Assembly: GCA_964553795.1 (NCBI GenBank)
Contig: CAZKMR010000027.1
Location: forward strand, 1 to 46,039
Length of the DNA: 46,039 bases
Reading direction: 5' to 3'
Source: JADLHS01 sp964553795
Lineage (GTDB): Bacteria > Verrucomicrobiota > Verrucomicrobiia > Limisphaerales > JADLHS01
Made by a program: the position numbers and the translations under genes. This document shows, piece by piece, positions 1-8,053 of the stretch. The notes beneath the pieces were generated by a model that had not been told where the DNA came from, made no database searches, and saw only the letters and a program-made list of their open reading frames with translations. Position 1 is the stretch's first letter. Each line of letters starts with the position of its first letter.

Positions 1-1
1 C

Positions 2-325
2 TTCCCGCTCTGGCTCGCGCCCGATCAGGTGCGCGTCATCACGCTCAACGACGATCAGGCGCTGATTGATTACGCCCAGCCCATCGTGACCGAACTCCGT
101 GCCAATCAAGTCCGCGTGGATGCCGATTTCAGCGCCACGCCATTCAAAGCCAAGATCGCCGATGCGGAAAAGACCCGCGTCCACACGATGCTCGTCATCG
201 GCGGACGCGACATGGAAGCCGGTGCGGTGAGCGTCCGCCTCCACCACGGCGGCCCGCAAGGCGCGAAGCCGAAGGGGGAGGTCGTGGCGGATATTCTCGC
301 GAGCATCAAAGAGCGAAGGGCGTAA
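2..325 (+). CDS. thrS: Threonyl-tRNA synthetase, C-terminal end (partial, runs off the left edge)
   Basis: The frame is open from the first bases and ends in TAA at 323-325, giving 107 residues. It begins FPLWLAP and ends DILASIKERRA, which is the class IIa anticodon-binding domain at the end of ThrRS. Diagnostic blocks are VRVITLND, the P-F-K-A-K-I segment, the L-V-I-G-G-R-D segment before the last strand, and HHGGPQGAKPKGE. ThrRS charges tRNA-Thr in the cytoplasm; this part reads the tRNA-Thr anticodon. Whether a full catalytic gene lies to the left cannot be seen. Two further truncated copies of the same tail follow at 2326 and 5047, and a possible third at 14921, so this copy could itself be a tail fragment, although it is the only one that may still be joined to a body. 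Confidence 0.88.
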   Translation, partial: FPLWLAPDQVRVITLNDDQALIDYAQPIVTELRANQVRVDADFSATPFKAKIADAEKTRVHTMLVIGGRDMEAGAVSVRLHHGGPQGAKPKGEVVADILASIKERRA

Positions 326-383
326 ATCACTGACAGAATTTGTTTGTTACCTTTTCCGGTCCGCGCCGATTATTCAGGTATAG

Positions 384-2324
384 ATGAATACATCGGAGTT
401 GCTGACGAATTATAGAAAGACCGGATCGGAGGCTGCTTTCACCAGCCTGCTTTGTCAGTACACCAATCTGGTTTACTCTGTCGCCAAGCGGCGGCTTTCA
501 GATCAATCGCTTGCCGAGGAGGTGACGCAGACGGTTTTCATGCGTCTGGCCAAATCGCCTCCGAACCTCAAACACGATGGAGAACTGGCATCGTGGCTCC
601 ACCGGACGACGATTCATGTCGCCATTGATGTCTGGCGTTCCGAAACCCGCCGTCGCACCCGCGAACAACAGGCCGCTGTCATGCAAACTCTCACTGCTGA
701 TGATTCTCAACTCTGGAAGGACATGACTCCTCATCTGGATGAAGCCCTCAACCAACTTGCAGACGAAGACCGGCAGGCCGTCCTGCTGCGATTCTTCGAC
801 CGAAAACCGATGCGCGACATCGGCGGCATTCTTGGCGTGAGCGAAGATGCGGCAAAGATGCGTGTGAGCCGGGCACTTGACCGTCTCCGTGCCCAACTCG
901 TGACCCGCGGCATCACTTGCAGCGTGGCGACCCTCGGTCTTTGCATTGCCGAACATTCGATCGAAGCTGCTCCGACAAGTCTGGCTGCGCAGCTTGTTGT
1001 CTCGTCGCGCGCTGTCGTCAGCGCACACACTCCGTCGCTCTTGCCAATTGGCACACTCAAGGTCGCAGGGGTCGCAACTCTTATTGTCGCTGTTGCCTTG
1101 CTCTTCATGGCTCGTACACGTCGGGCGGTTGAAACTGGAGCAGATACCGTTTTAACAGTTCAAGAACCCACCACGCCAGACCAACAGCCCATGCGTTTCC
1201 AACGCTCGTCATCCGGCGCGCCAACGGCGAGCGTTTCTGCGTCCGAAAAGATTCACATGCGTCTTCAAGTGCTCGCGGGCGAGACCGGCCAAGCATTGGA
1301 AGGCGCGGAAGTGCGCGCCGCTTACTTCTATGCTGGCGGTCGGGGAGAAGGTCATAATCTGCTGACGGATCGGAACGGAGAGGCGTTGATCCCCGAGGCG
1401 AACGAAGGAGGCAATCCCGGCATGAACGTATTCGTCAGCATTGCCGGCTACGTCCCGGTTGCTATCGGATTCGGGAAGAATCCACCATCGGAATATGTCT
1501 TGAAGGTTGATCCTGCCGCACTCGTCGCCGGTGTGGTGGTGGATGAGGAAGGGCAGCCCGTTTCCGGTGTGAGATTACAGGCATCGCGCAACGAAGACCA
1601 CAAAAGCGGAAAACCCAACACTGATTTTCAAACGACGAAAGTTGAGACCGATGCAGCCGGACGCTTCCAGTATCCTTACGTGCCCGGGAGTTATGAACAG
1701 GTGCGCTTCACCCTCACACGAGACGGTTATGCCGTGACGCATGCCGTTGCGCCAATGGGGAAACCCGAATCCGCGAACGCAATCCTTGTCATCAAGCGCG
1801 GTTTCGTTGTAACCGGGCGTGTGACTGATGCTCAGGGAATTCCGATTTTTGGTGCAAGCGTCAGGGAATTCCACAACTACGGACACCGGAAGCTTGCGAC
1901 GGAAACGGATGGGAATGGTGAGTTTTTGCTGCCTGGCATCTCAGGCGAATACGAACCAACGACTGAAATAACCGTCGAGGCCAAAGGCATGACCCCGCAA
2001 TTGCGCAAAGTCGAATTGCTCCAAGCGACCAACGTCGCCAGTTTTTCGCTGACGAATGCGACGCCGTTTCGAGGGCGCGTCATGGATCAGTTCGGTCAAC
2101 CCCTCACGGGCGTTGCCTGCCGCACCGACTCTGACAACCAGGGACGACAGCCATTCAGATGGTTCATGCATACGGACGCTGAAGGCCGCTTCGAGTGGGA
2201 TTCAGCGCCTGCCGGGCCAACATTGTTCTGGTTCGAGCTGGCTGGATATGAAGTGATTCGCGAGCAACTTCTCACTGCTGATGGCAGCGACCATGAAATC
2301 ACATTGGTTCGCAAAACCGAATAG
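384..2324 (+). CDS. ECF-type sigma factor fused to a TM helix and carboxypeptidase-regulatory-like repeats
   Basis: A 646-aa protein. Residues 8-95 are sigma-70 region 2 (Y-x-x-L-V-Y-S-V-A, then EEVTQTVFMRLA), and 120-172 are region 4 with the helix-turn-helix around MRDIGGILGVSEDAAKMRVS. A hydrophobic helix follows at about 226-243, then a basic stop (RTRRA). From about 290 to the end come at least four beta-rich repeats of the G-x-V-x-D-x-x-G-x-P-x-x-G-A/V type (GVVVDEEGQPVSGV, GRVTDAQGIPIFGA, GRVMDQFGQPLTGV), typical of CarboxypepD_reg-like domains. The inferred layout is a cytoplasmic sigma factor anchored in the inner membrane with a periplasmic sensing or adhesive tail. Such fusions are known in Planctomycetes and Verrucomicrobia. 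No separate anti-sigma gene is adjacent. The stop codon lies one base before the second thrS fragment. Confidence 0.85.
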   Translation: MNTSELLTNYRKTGSEAAFTSLLCQYTNLVYSVAKRRLSDQSLAEEVTQTVFMRLAKSPPNLKHDGELASWLHRTTIHVAIDVWRSETRRRTREQQAAVMQTLTADDSQLWKDMTPHLDEALNQLADEDRQAVLLRFFDRKPMRDIGGILGVSEDAAKMRVSRALDRLRAQLVTRGITCSVATLGLCIAEHSIEAAPTSLAAQLVVSSRAVVSAHTPSLLPIGTLKVAGVATLIVAVALLFMARTRRAVETGADTVLTVQEPTTPDQQPMRFQRSSSGAPTASVSASEKIHMRLQVLAGETGQALEGAEVRAAYFYAGGRGEGHNLLTDRNGEALIPEANEGGNPGMNVFVSIAGYVPVAIGFGKNPPSEYVLKVDPAALVAGVVVDEEGQPVSGVRLQASRNEDHKSGKPNTDFQTTKVETDAAGRFQYPYVPGSYEQVRFTLTRDGYAVTHAVAPMGKPESANAILVIKRGFVVTGRVTDAQGIPIFGASVREFHNYGHRKLATETDGNGEFLLPGISGEYEPTTEITVEAKGMTPQLRKVELLQATNVASFSLTNATPFRGRVMDQFGQPLTGVACRTDSDNQGRQPFRWFMHTDAEGRFEWDSAPAGPTLFWFELAGYEVIREQLLTADGSDHEITLVRKTE

Positions 2325-2325
2325 C

Positions 2326-2688
2326 CGCTTGATCGGCTTCCTCATCGAGCATTACGCGGGCAACTTCCCGCTCTGGCTCGCACCGGGTCTGGTGCGCGTC
2401 ATCACGCTGAACGACGACGAAGCGTTGATCGCCTACGCCAAACCCATCGTGGCCGAACTGCGCGCGAACATGGTGCGGGTGGAATCGGATTTCAGCGCGA
2501 CGCCGTTCAAGGCGAAGATCTCCAATGCGGAACAATTACGCGTCCACACGATGCTGGTCATCGGCGGTCGCGACATGGAAGCCGGCGCGGTGAGCGTGCG
2601 TCTGCACCACGGCGGCCCGCAAGGCGCGAAGCCGAAGGGGGAAGTCGTGGCGGATATTTTGACGAGCATCAGGGAGCGCCGGGCTTAA
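2326..2688 (+). pseudogene. Truncated second copy of the thrS 3' end
   Basis: From CGC at 2326 the frame reads RLIGFLIEHYAGNFPLWLAP and continues to KERRA-like RERRA and TAA, matching the last ~120 residues of ThrRS. My hand alignment with the copy at 2-325 gives about 92 of 107 identical residues, with many synonymous base differences. It is therefore not a recent duplication and looks like a once-selected thrS from another lineage or an old paralog. Homology starts immediately after the stop of the sigma-factor gene, with no catalytic domain and no start context, so it is a fragment. An ATG at 2281 inside the sigma gene is in frame but is probably fortuitous. Confidence 0.85.
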
Positions 2689-2697
2689 TCACGCGTC

Positions 2698-2737
2698 GCA
2701 GACAGGCTGTCTGCGATACGGCAGATTAACAATCTGC
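2698..2737. repeat. Two small REP-like palindromes downstream of the thrS fragment
   Basis: Two hairpins in a row: gcagacaggctgtctgc at 2698-2714 (8-bp arms, 1-nt centre) and gcagattaacaatctgc at 2721-2737 (7-bp arms). Each is followed by a short T/A-C-G motif (gatacg, tttacg). The same GCAGAC...GTCTGC core recurs in the 135-bp modules either side of the transposase gene, so these are members of one REP family. Confidence 0.7.
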
Positions 2738-2775
2738 TTTACGGCGGCGGGGGGGCGGGCGCGGGCGAAGCGTTC

Positions 2776-2910
2776 GTAGCGCAGACTGGCAGTCTGCTGT
2801 GTCGCTGGTTGGCAACCTGCGGGGCGTTGCGATTGATTGACGCGCCGGTTGTTGCCCCGCTTTGCCGACTGCCAGTCGGCGATACAGCAGACAGACTGTC
2901 TGCGTTACGG
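2776..2910. repeat. REP module (BIME-like), copy A, on the 3' side of the RAYT gene
   Basis: A 135-bp cluster of four palindromes: gcagactggcagtctgc (2781-2797), ggttggcaacc (2807-2817), gccgactgccagtcggc (2864-2880) and gcagacagactgtctgc (2887-2903). It starts with gtagc and ends with gttacgg. A nearly identical module in the same orientation lies at 3685-3819, so the transposase gene is bracketed by direct copies. Its right end overlaps the last codons of the transposase gene. Confidence 0.85.
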
Positions 2911-3633
2911 TTGCGGCGGCTGCGCCGCCGCGTTGGCGTTCCAGCCGGGCCAGGCGCTGCTCCACTTCCAGTCCTCTGGTGCTTTGCAGAGGCGAGCGTT
3001 TACCGGATTCATCCGGATGTAGCGACGGATGCGCCCCTTTTCCTCATCGTTACGAATCCAGTGGTCGTAGGATTCGCGTTGCCAGAAGGTTTCGCCGGTT
3101 CTGCCCAGGATCAGGTTTGCCTGTCGGGCCGTGTGCCGTTTGCGGCTCTTGAGGATTTCGCTCAGCGTAAAGTTCGGCATCGGCCAAAGCAGGACGTGGA
3201 CGTGATTGGGCATAACCACCCACTCATCCAGCAAGTATTGTTGGTCATGAAAGTGGCGGAGGGCGTCGGCAACCATGTCGGCGATTTCAGGTCGCCGCAG
3301 ATGACATTCCCCCGCACCTTGATCGAGGTAACGCTCGATCTTGCGGCGTAGTTCCCGGTGGATTTCCTCGGCTGGTTCTGTCGTGGCTTTGGCCGTGAGG
3401 CGGCGCAACGCTTCGGCGTGTTCATGCTCGAAGCGGAGCAGCACTTCTTTTGGCAATGAGTCCGTGAGCCGGAACGTGACGAAGTAGGAAGCGCCTTCGC
3501 GTTTCACATGGGGCAGGTAGCCGCGCGAGTGGATGCCAGTGCGGAGCGCGTTGGGAGTTTCATCAGGAACGCCATCCGCGCGGAGTTGAAATTTCACACG
3601 GGTCAAGCCGGGGTTAGGCTCGTCGGGATTCAC
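2905..3633 (-). CDS. REP-associated tyrosine transposase (RAYT), HUH/Y1 family
   Basis: A 242-aa protein of the IS200/IS605-like Y1 transposase superfamily. The HUH metal-binding motif is MPNHVHVLLWP (H144, H146). The probable nucleophile is Y189 in QRESYDHWIR, followed by the family-typical segment IRRYIRMNPVNARL at about 202-215. RAYTs are single-copy 'domesticated' transposases thought to cut and join single-stranded REP palindromes. The context supports this: 135-bp REP modules lie on both sides and one more REP pair further out. The C-terminus (NANAAAQPPQP) is translated from the flanking palindromic region. The length and both catalytic motifs are intact, so the enzyme may be active. 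Confidence 0.9.
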   Translation of the reverse strand: MNPDEPNPGLTRVKFQLRADGVPDETPNALRTGIHSRGYLPHVKREGASYFVTFRLTDSLPKEVLLRFEHEHAEALRRLTAKATTEPAEEIHRELRRKIERYLDQGAGECHLRRPEIADMVADALRHFHDQQYLLDEWVVMPNHVHVLLWPMPNFTLSEILKSRKRHTARQANLILGRTGETFWQRESYDHWIRNDEEKGRIRRYIRMNPVNARLCKAPEDWKWSSAWPGWNANAAAQPPQP

Positions 3634-3684
3634 GATGGAATCGTAGAAAGTTGGGGCAATGCTGGCAACGCGCTTGTAACACTT

Positions 3685-3819
3685 GTAGCGCAGACTGGCA
3701 GTCTGCTGTGTCGCAGGTTGGCAACCTGCGGGGCGTTGCGGTTTGTTGCCGCGCCGGTTGTTGCCACGGTCTGCCGACTGCCAGTCGGCGATACAGCAGA
3801 CAAACTGTCTGCGCTACGG
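3685..3819. repeat. REP module (BIME-like), copy A', on the 5' side of the RAYT gene
   Basis: Second copy of the 135-bp module, in the same orientation as 2776-2910, with the four palindromes at 3690-3706, 3714-3728, 3773-3789 and 3796-3812. Differences from copy A are scattered single bases (for example gcagacaaactgtctgc instead of gcagacagactgtctgc). Some keep pairing and some fall in the loops, which suggests structural selection on the stems. Confidence 0.85.
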
Positions 3820-3902
3820 GGCGGCGCTACGGCGTCGTGGCCTGATAGAGCCGGCTCGGATAATTCGTCGCGCTGCGATCGGTGAGAACAGAGCATTATT
3901 CG

Positions 3903-5003
3903 CTACTCCGCCCCGCTTGCTTTTCTGCCGCCGCGGACGATGTGCTTGGCCTGGTCCGCCACGGTGAGCAATCCGTGCGCGGTCGCCACGGCACGGGTCA
4001 CAAGTTCGCGCGCGCCTTCGCGCAGGCCCGGGTCGGTTTGCACGAAGCGGACGTTGCTTTCCATATCCTCCGCCGTCCAGCCGCGGCTATGCGCGACGAA
4101 CGGGAACTGGGGAAACGTGAAGCCGAGTTCGCTGAAGAAGGCGAGCATTTGGCCGGCGACGCCCTGCACATTGTCCTGTCCCCCGGTGATGATGAAGGAC
4201 GCCACTTTGTTTTGGATGAGCGCCACGTCGTTGAGCGTGACCTGGTTTTGCACACAGTTCATCCGCTCAGCCATTTTGAAATAGAGCGAGCTGGCCGCGC
4301 CCCAGCGAATCGGCGTGGCCACGAGCACCACGTCGGCCCAATGCACGAGCGCCTCATACACCGGTTCAAGCTCGTCCTCGTCGTCCATTTGGGTGAGCGT
4401 GCAGGGCCAGGTGCAGGCCGGCGCGGCCTTGGAATAGTAGCCTTCGCAGTGCTTGAACTTGACCTCGGCGAGCTTGATCAGCCGGGTTTCACAGTCAAGC
4501 GCACCGCGCGCGTGGGCGAGCGCTTCGGTCAACAAATCTTCCGAGGTCGAGTAACGCGGCGCTTCGGCGTCCATGCCTGTCGTGGAAATGCCAAACACGC
4601 GGATCGGCCCGGGCTCGCGTTTGACCGGACGCGAGAGACGATGCGGCTCGCGTCGCGGAGCTTTCGCCGGCGTGGCGGTGTCGAAACGAATCCAAAGCGC
4701 GCCGTCGGCCTCGCGCAATTCATACGCGGCCACGGCGATGGGATAACCTTTCGCTGATTTGCCATCGCAACGGTGGAAACTCCAGCCGTGCCACGGGCAA
4801 ACGATGGCGTCGCCCGCGAGTTGACCCTCGCCCAGAGGTCCGCCGACGTGCAGACAACGTCCGGCCACCGCGCCGAATTTGCCGTCCTTGAAGGAAAGCG
4901 CGACGGACTTGCCGGCGATGGTAATTTGCTGGAGTTCACGCTGCTTCAACTCGTCGAGCGCGCCGACGCGTTGCCAGGGGGAGTCAGGATTATTCGCAGG
5001 CAT
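3903..5003 (-). CDS. Rieske [2Fe-2S] ferredoxin fused to a flavodoxin/FMN-reductase domain
   Basis: A 366-aa fusion. Residues 8-108 form a Rieske domain with both ligand pairs, C50-L-H52 and C69-P-W-H72. From about 134 (RVFGISTTGMD, a flavodoxin-like phosphate loop) to about 340 it resembles NAD(P)H-dependent FMN reductase/iron-sulfur flavoprotein families. A cysteine cluster (C186, C197, C201) lies in the segment that carries an Fe-S cluster in such flavoproteins, followed by VLVATPIRWGAASSLYFKM and TGGQDNVQ. The likely role is internal electron transfer between FMN and a 2Fe-2S centre in the cytoplasm; the substrate is unknown. I chose ATG at 5003 because residues upstream of it in the open frame are antisense to the third thrS fragment. 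Confidence 0.85.
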   Translation of the reverse strand: MPANNPDSPWQRVGALDELKQRELQQITIAGKSVALSFKDGKFGAVAGRCLHVGGPLGEGQLAGDAIVCPWHGWSFHRCDGKSAKGYPIAVAAYELREADGALWIRFDTATPAKAPRREPHRLSRPVKREPGPIRVFGISTTGMDAEAPRYSTSEDLLTEALAHARGALDCETRLIKLAEVKFKHCEGYYSKAAPACTWPCTLTQMDDEDELEPVYEALVHWADVVLVATPIRWGAASSLYFKMAERMNCVQNQVTLNDVALIQNKVASFIITGGQDNVQGVAGQMLAFFSELGFTFPQFPFVAHSRGWTAEDMESNVRFVQTDPGLREGARELVTRAVATAHGLLTVADQAKHIVRGGRKASGAE

Positions 5004-5046
5004 GGCAAAAGAGTATTGGCGGCAGCAGAAGTGTGAAAGCGATTTG

Positions 5047-5142
5047 CGCGTCCGTGTCCACCACAGCGGCCCGCAAGGCGCGAAGCCGAAGGCGGAAGTC
5101 ATCGCGAAAATTCTGACGGACATCAAAGAACGAAAGGCGTGA
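5047..5142 (+). pseudogene. Third, shorter remnant of the thrS 3' end
   Basis: The segment reads RVRVHHSGPQGAKPKAEV and ends IKERKA-stop (TGA at 5140-5142), matching only the last ~31 codons of ThrRS. Like the second copy it keeps the true 3' end and stop and has lost everything upstream. It lies just upstream of, and antisense to, the start of the Rieske-flavodoxin gene, so that gene's promoter must sit in or beyond this remnant. Confidence 0.8.
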
Positions 5143-5161
5143 TAGCGAAATCATGGTGGAA

Positions 5162-5282
5162 CTGCTCGCGCTGCGAGCAGTAGCGCCGCGTGCAGCGGCG
5201 CAACACGCTGGACGGCGCAATTCAAATGTTCGTTCCGCCTGCTCTGCGCAGGCGGAGTTCTCGCAGCGCGAGAACTGCTACC
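5162..5282. repeat. BIME-like pair of inverted REP palindromes (second family)
   Basis: Four hairpins: ctgctcgcgctgcgagcag (5162-5180), gcgccgcgtgcagcggcgc (5183-5201), a ccgcctg...caggcgg hairpin at about 5236-5255, and gttctcgcagcgcgagaac (5257-5275). The outer sequences agtagcg and ctacc face each other, so this is two REP units in inverted arrangement. The gttctcgc-nnn-gcgagaac core recurs at 41692-41710. It is in the 305-bp space between the Rieske-flavodoxin start and the 3' end of the next minus-strand gene. Nothing else is visible there except the thrS remnant. Confidence 0.75.
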
Positions 5283-5308
5283 AGAGCCGAACAGCCTGCC
5301 CCGGGAGA

Positions 5309-6733
5309 TTACTTTTTCAACACCAGTTGCTGGTAAGCTAGAAAAGCGACAACGCCTCCCGCCAGCAGAACTAGAATCAAACCCACCCCGACCAAGAAGA
5401 GCCGGTTGAGGAGGCGATTCCCGGAGACCTCCAGGGCCGCGCCAGCCTGCTGCATCTGAGGGACAGCCTGGTCGAGTGAATGGATCGTGTCATTCAACTC
5501 TTTGATGGTAAGGGTGACTTCCTTGGCCGTGACGGCGTAATCCAGAATGTCGAACGGTCGCGTATTGGTTGTCGTCGCAGCAGGCGCGTTTGGGCCCGAA
5601 GCGAAGCGGTCGAGAAAGGTATCGAGCGTTTGGATTGTCGCGTCCGACGATTTCAGCAATTCCGTTCCGGCTTCCAGGGTTTGGCGGAGTTCACCCAACG
5701 TACCCCGCAGTTTCATTTCATCGGCGGCCAGGCTGGCAATTAAATTGGTACGCTCTGCTGCGAGACCAGCAAACACCTGTTGAATGGCGGCCTGTCGTTG
5801 CGTGTCGAGGAATTCCGGCAACTGATCCGAGACTCGGGCGAAACGCTCCATCGCGGCAGCGAGGTGCGTCGAGTTGGTGACCAATTGCTGCACGGCTGGC
5901 AGGGTGAGGGTGTTCACGCTGAGCAGTTCCGTCTGCCACCGCAGCAACATCGGCAGCTTCTGCGTGACGTAAAGGGCGCGTTCCGCAAACATCCGGGACT
6001 GGGCGATCTCGCGAACCGCCGGGTCCATGCCGGCAAGCGGGTCGAGCATGAGCAGATGGAACAAGCTGCTTGGCCGGGCCGGTCCGCTCCCGCCCGCCGC
6101 GGCCGCCTGGGTGGCAAACCCCACGGCCCGTGCCGCCAGCACCCCTTCCGGCAGGGGATTCTGGCGGCGCCATGTTTCGATGGCGGCGTGCAACTCAGTC
6201 CGTTGCTCCAACGTGAGCACCTGATCGGTGTAACGCCAGAGGTTGGTTTCCGAATTGCGCCAGTTCTCCAACAAAGGCCGGGCTGATGCGCCAAAAATTT
6301 TGGGCTGCCAATAATCTTCCATGCCGGCGCGCGCCACCGTGACGAAGACCGTCAAGTCCACGAGATTAACCAGGGGATTCGGGCCGGAGACGATGGCGCA
6401 CGTCTCGGTCACGAGGCCGATTTTCCATTGCAGTATTTGCGCCGGGCCCAGCGCATTCGTCCCGCGTTGCAGCTTGTCAATGCTCACGATGGTGCGCGCG
6501 GAAAACTCATCCGCGAGCCGGGTTACCGTTTGTTGCAGTTCCACCGGATCGACGGGGGCCGGCTCGGACCGGCTTCCGGGGGTCACCAGGCTTACAGTCT
6601 TTCCCGGGATTTCCGCCGTCTGTTGAACGACCCGGCAGCCCGTCGCGAACAGGCTTATCAGCATGAGAATGGCAGCGAGACCGCGAGAACATCGGTGCTG
6701 TTCTGGGTACTGAATTTGTAACCACGACGGCAT
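5309..6733 (-). CDS. Large envelope lipoprotein with C-terminal TM helix, function unknown
   Basis: A 474-aa protein. ATG at 6733 is preferred over the TTG at 6748 because an AAGGAAAG ribosome-binding site precedes it by 5 bases. The N-terminus is hydrophobic and ends in a lipobox (LFATGC), so the protein is probably lipidated. The middle is helical with repeated Q/A/E/L stretches (about 240-440) predicted to be coiled. A strong TM helix near the end (FLVGVGLILVLLAGGVVAF) is followed by a short YQQLVLKK tail. A lipid anchor plus a C-terminal TM is unusual. It is 11 bp downstream of the DUF481 gene, so it is almost certainly co-transcribed with it. I do not recognise the family. Confidence 0.75.
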   Translation of the reverse strand: MPSWLQIQYPEQHRCSRGLAAILMLISLFATGCRVVQQTAEIPGKTVSLVTPGSRSEPAPVDPVELQQTVTRLADEFSARTIVSIDKLQRGTNALGPAQILQWKIGLVTETCAIVSGPNPLVNLVDLTVFVTVARAGMEDYWQPKIFGASARPLLENWRNSETNLWRYTDQVLTLEQRTELHAAIETWRRQNPLPEGVLAARAVGFATQAAAAGGSGPARPSSLFHLLMLDPLAGMDPAVREIAQSRMFAERALYVTQKLPMLLRWQTELLSVNTLTLPAVQQLVTNSTHLAAAMERFARVSDQLPEFLDTQRQAAIQQVFAGLAAERTNLIASLAADEMKLRGTLGELRQTLEAGTELLKSSDATIQTLDTFLDRFASGPNAPAATTTNTRPFDILDYAVTAKEVTLTIKELNDTIHSLDQAVPQMQQAGAALEVSGNRLLNRLFLVGVGLILVLLAGGVVAFLAYQQLVLKK

Positions 6734-6744
6734 TTTTCTTTCCT

Positions 6745-7908
6745 TCAAAAATCTACGCCAAGCGAAGTGATGATCCGGAAATCATCCGCGGTAGGTGTTG
6801 CCCCGGTGGCGTCGGCTTGCGGACTGCTGATCCGATCCCAGACAAACGACAAATCCAACTTCAAGCGCTTGTGAATTTCGAACTCCAGCGTACTGACGGC
6901 GTGATGGGTGTCATTGCCACTCGCCTGGCGCGTCAATTGCCCGCGATACTCGAAAATAAAGTCGAGCCGCGAGGTGAGTTCCGTGTCGAACCGGGTCGCC
7001 ATGACCAGGGCGGCGGAATCCACGATGGAGTTTTCCCCGGCAGTTACCGAGCCGAACCAGTTGCGTTGCCACGAGGGACTCAGCGTGATGTTCCATTCGG
7101 TGCGGGCGGTTTTTACCAGATCGTAGCCGACGCCCGCGCCAAGAGTGAGGCGATGATCGAGATTCTGGAGCGGATCGCGATAGTATTCGACATCGGGAAC
7201 ACGCACATAGAGGCGGCGCGAGAGAAAGTAGTCGAATTGTCCAATGAGCCGGTGGTTTTGCTCCACTTCCGTCCCGTTGATTCTTCCGTAGTTGCCCAAG
7301 TAATCCAGGTGAAGCCGCGTGTCGGGCGTGCGCCGCTGAATCGTGGCATGCACGTCCAGATCGGATTCCCGCGTGTTGCCGGCGCGAAAACTGTAACCTG
7401 CCGACACCTTGCCGGTCCATTTGTCCCGTTCCCGTTCTCCGGTGGGGGTAATCGCCAGAAGGTTCGTCCGCCAATAGGAATTCGTGGCGGTGGCGGTGAC
7501 AACAAACACTCGGGCGGTCGTAACCAACAACGAGCCATTCGTAGGTTTGAGGTGCTCGATGCGCACCCCCAGCAGCCGCGGCGAACGGAGCGTGCGAATT
7601 TTTTCCCAATCAAAGCTCAGCGAATTCAGTTCCTCACTGTCGAACTCCAACCGCTCGTCCTGCATGGATTTGATCTGGCCTTTGAGCCACTCGCCGGATT
7701 TGAGTTGAATCCAATCGAAGCCGGCGTCGTTCCCGGGCCCGGGCGGCAACCAATCGGCGGCGGCGCCTTCGTTCACCATCAGCATGCGAACCAGGCCAGC
7801 CAGAGCGATGAGGCGGAACAGGGTGACAACCACATTCACAGGCGGTTTCCTCCCTGCGAACGGCTTCGTAATGATCCAGACATGCGGCATCCGTTGCTCG
7901 AGTTGCAT
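6745..7908 (-). CDS. DUF481/YdiY-type outer membrane beta-barrel protein
   Basis: A 387-aa protein. After a hydrophobic leader (about 25-47, ending GAAA-D) comes a short N-terminal domain (about 65-155) with the form D-W-I-Q-L-K-S-G-E-W-L-K-G typical of proteins with a small SH3-like segment before DUF481. From about 165 (KWTGKVSAGYSFRAGNTRES) to the end alternating strands form the DUF481 barrel, ending with the terminal aromatic F (SLGVDF) usual for outer membrane insertion. DUF481 proteins are salt- or acid-induced or uncharacterised outer membrane proteins. The start could be 7908 or the ATG at 7890. Confidence 0.82.
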   Translation of the reverse strand: MQLEQRMPHVWIITKPFAGRKPPVNVVVTLFRLIALAGLVRMLMVNEGAAADWLPPGPGNDAGFDWIQLKSGEWLKGQIKSMQDERLEFDSEELNSLSFDWEKIRTLRSPRLLGVRIEHLKPTNGSLLVTTARVFVVTATATNSYWRTNLLAITPTGERERDKWTGKVSAGYSFRAGNTRESDLDVHATIQRRTPDTRLHLDYLGNYGRINGTEVEQNHRLIGQFDYFLSRRLYVRVPDVEYYRDPLQNLDHRLTLGAGVGYDLVKTARTEWNITLSPSWQRNWFGSVTAGENSIVDSAALVMATRFDTELTSRLDFIFEYRGQLTRQASGNDTHHAVSTLEFEIHKRLKLDLSFVWDRISSPQADATGATPTADDFRIITSLGVDF

Positions 7909-8053
7909 GGATCGCGGTTGCTTGAAGACGCTAGCACGAGATGAATCTGCGTTTCCAAAGCGTCAGTAATTATCCGCCGCTGCGGCCGGCTATATGACGC
8001 AATGCCGCGATGTTTTTTTGTGGGATTGGTTGGCTCGGTGACTGCCTCCAAAC

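Noticed and set aside
2281..2325. In-frame ATG that would extend the second thrS fragment inside the sigma gene
   Set aside because: This segment is the end of the sigma-factor gene in another frame; similarity to ThrRS starts only at 2326.
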